Shown here piece after piece: positions 6,915 to 6,966 of a DNA stretch of 6,966 bases. Within the stretch, counting starts at the first letter, position 1, and each line of letters begins with the position of its first letter. Made by a program: the position numbers and the translations under genes. This DNA is from Eubacteriales bacterium (GTDB taxonomy: Bacteria > Bacillota > Clostridia > Oscillospirales > Acutalibacteraceae). The stretch covers positions 1 to 6,966 of the forward strand of contig JAUMXP010000087.1 in the NCBI GenBank assembly GCA_030529125.1, read 5' to 3'. The notes below the pieces were generated by a model. It was not told the origin of the DNA. It saw only the letters and a program-made list of their open reading frames with translations, and ran no database searches.

Positions 6915-6966
6915 ATGGCTAAACCTAAGAAAAAACCTGAATATGGTAATGAGAGTATTATGACCC
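6915..6966 (+). CDS. N-terminus of a probable type IIA topoisomerase ATPase subunit (ParE/GyrB-like), cut by window end
   Basis: Only 17 codons are visible, reading MAKPKKKPEYGNESIMT. The Lys-rich start followed by Tyr-Gly-Asn-Glu-Ser-Ile resembles the first residues of clostridial GyrB/ParE-like subunits as I recall them, where Tyr-x-x-x-Ser-Ile precedes the ATPase domain. UvrA, a natural guess after uvrB, normally starts quite differently, with an early Arg-Glu-His-Asn and Walker A, so it is less likely. The start is well supported by the ribosome binding site at 6902-6908. The product call rests on very few residues and should be treated as tentative. If correct, the gene would supply DNA-topology functions next to repair genes. 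Confidence 0.5.
   Translation, partial: MAKPKKKPEYGNESIMT

Overview
The window looks like chromosome from a low-GC, Gram-positive-type Firmicute, most likely a gut-type member of the Clostridia. The evidence is AT-rich coding sequence, strong purine-rich ribosome binding sites (AAAGGAG, GGAGGAA, TAGGAGAG), tightly packed genes on one strand, a teichoic-acid-type CDP-glycerol glycerophosphotransferase, and a RadC whose N-terminus has the character I associate with clostridial homologues. The assignment to Clostridia rests on memory of protein families, not on a search.

Layout: bases 1-224 are the 3' end of a gene cut by the window edge. It encodes a membrane anchor plus an acidic tail and may be the end of a SipW-like (S26B) signal peptidase I. 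A clear intrinsic terminator (235-262) closes that unit. The AT-rich gap that follows holds a plausible extended -10 promoter with two perfect AT-rich palindromes around it. From 400 to the end, five genes run head to tail on the + strand: a RadC-family JAMM protein (400-1104), a large TagF-like glycerophosphotransferase with an N-terminal GT2-like domain (1132-3885), a membrane acyltransferase of the acyltransferase-3 family (3872-4915), uvrB (4942-6903), and the first 17 codons of a gene that is probably a type IIA topoisomerase ATPase subunit (6915 onward). Gaps are +27, -14, +26 and +11 bases, and I see no terminator or convincing internal promoter between them, so one transcription unit is likely.

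The genes fall into two functional groups. RadC, UvrB and the putative topoisomerase subunit concern DNA repair and topology. The TagF-like protein and the acyltransferase form a translationally coupled pair that probably builds and O-acylates a phosphate-containing surface glycopolymer. Finding an envelope-polymer pair inside a DNA-maintenance operon is the main contextual oddity.

At the protein level, the oddity is that the GT2-like N-terminal domain of the TagF-like protein keeps the fold landmarks but lacks the acidic residues that normally bind the nucleotide-sugar and metal. The C-terminal polymerase domain looks intact. I found no mobile element, CRISPR array, tRNA, rRNA or recognisable riboswitch. 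Apart from these points the window is ordinary chromosomal sequence, and I do not see a convincing wholly new system.
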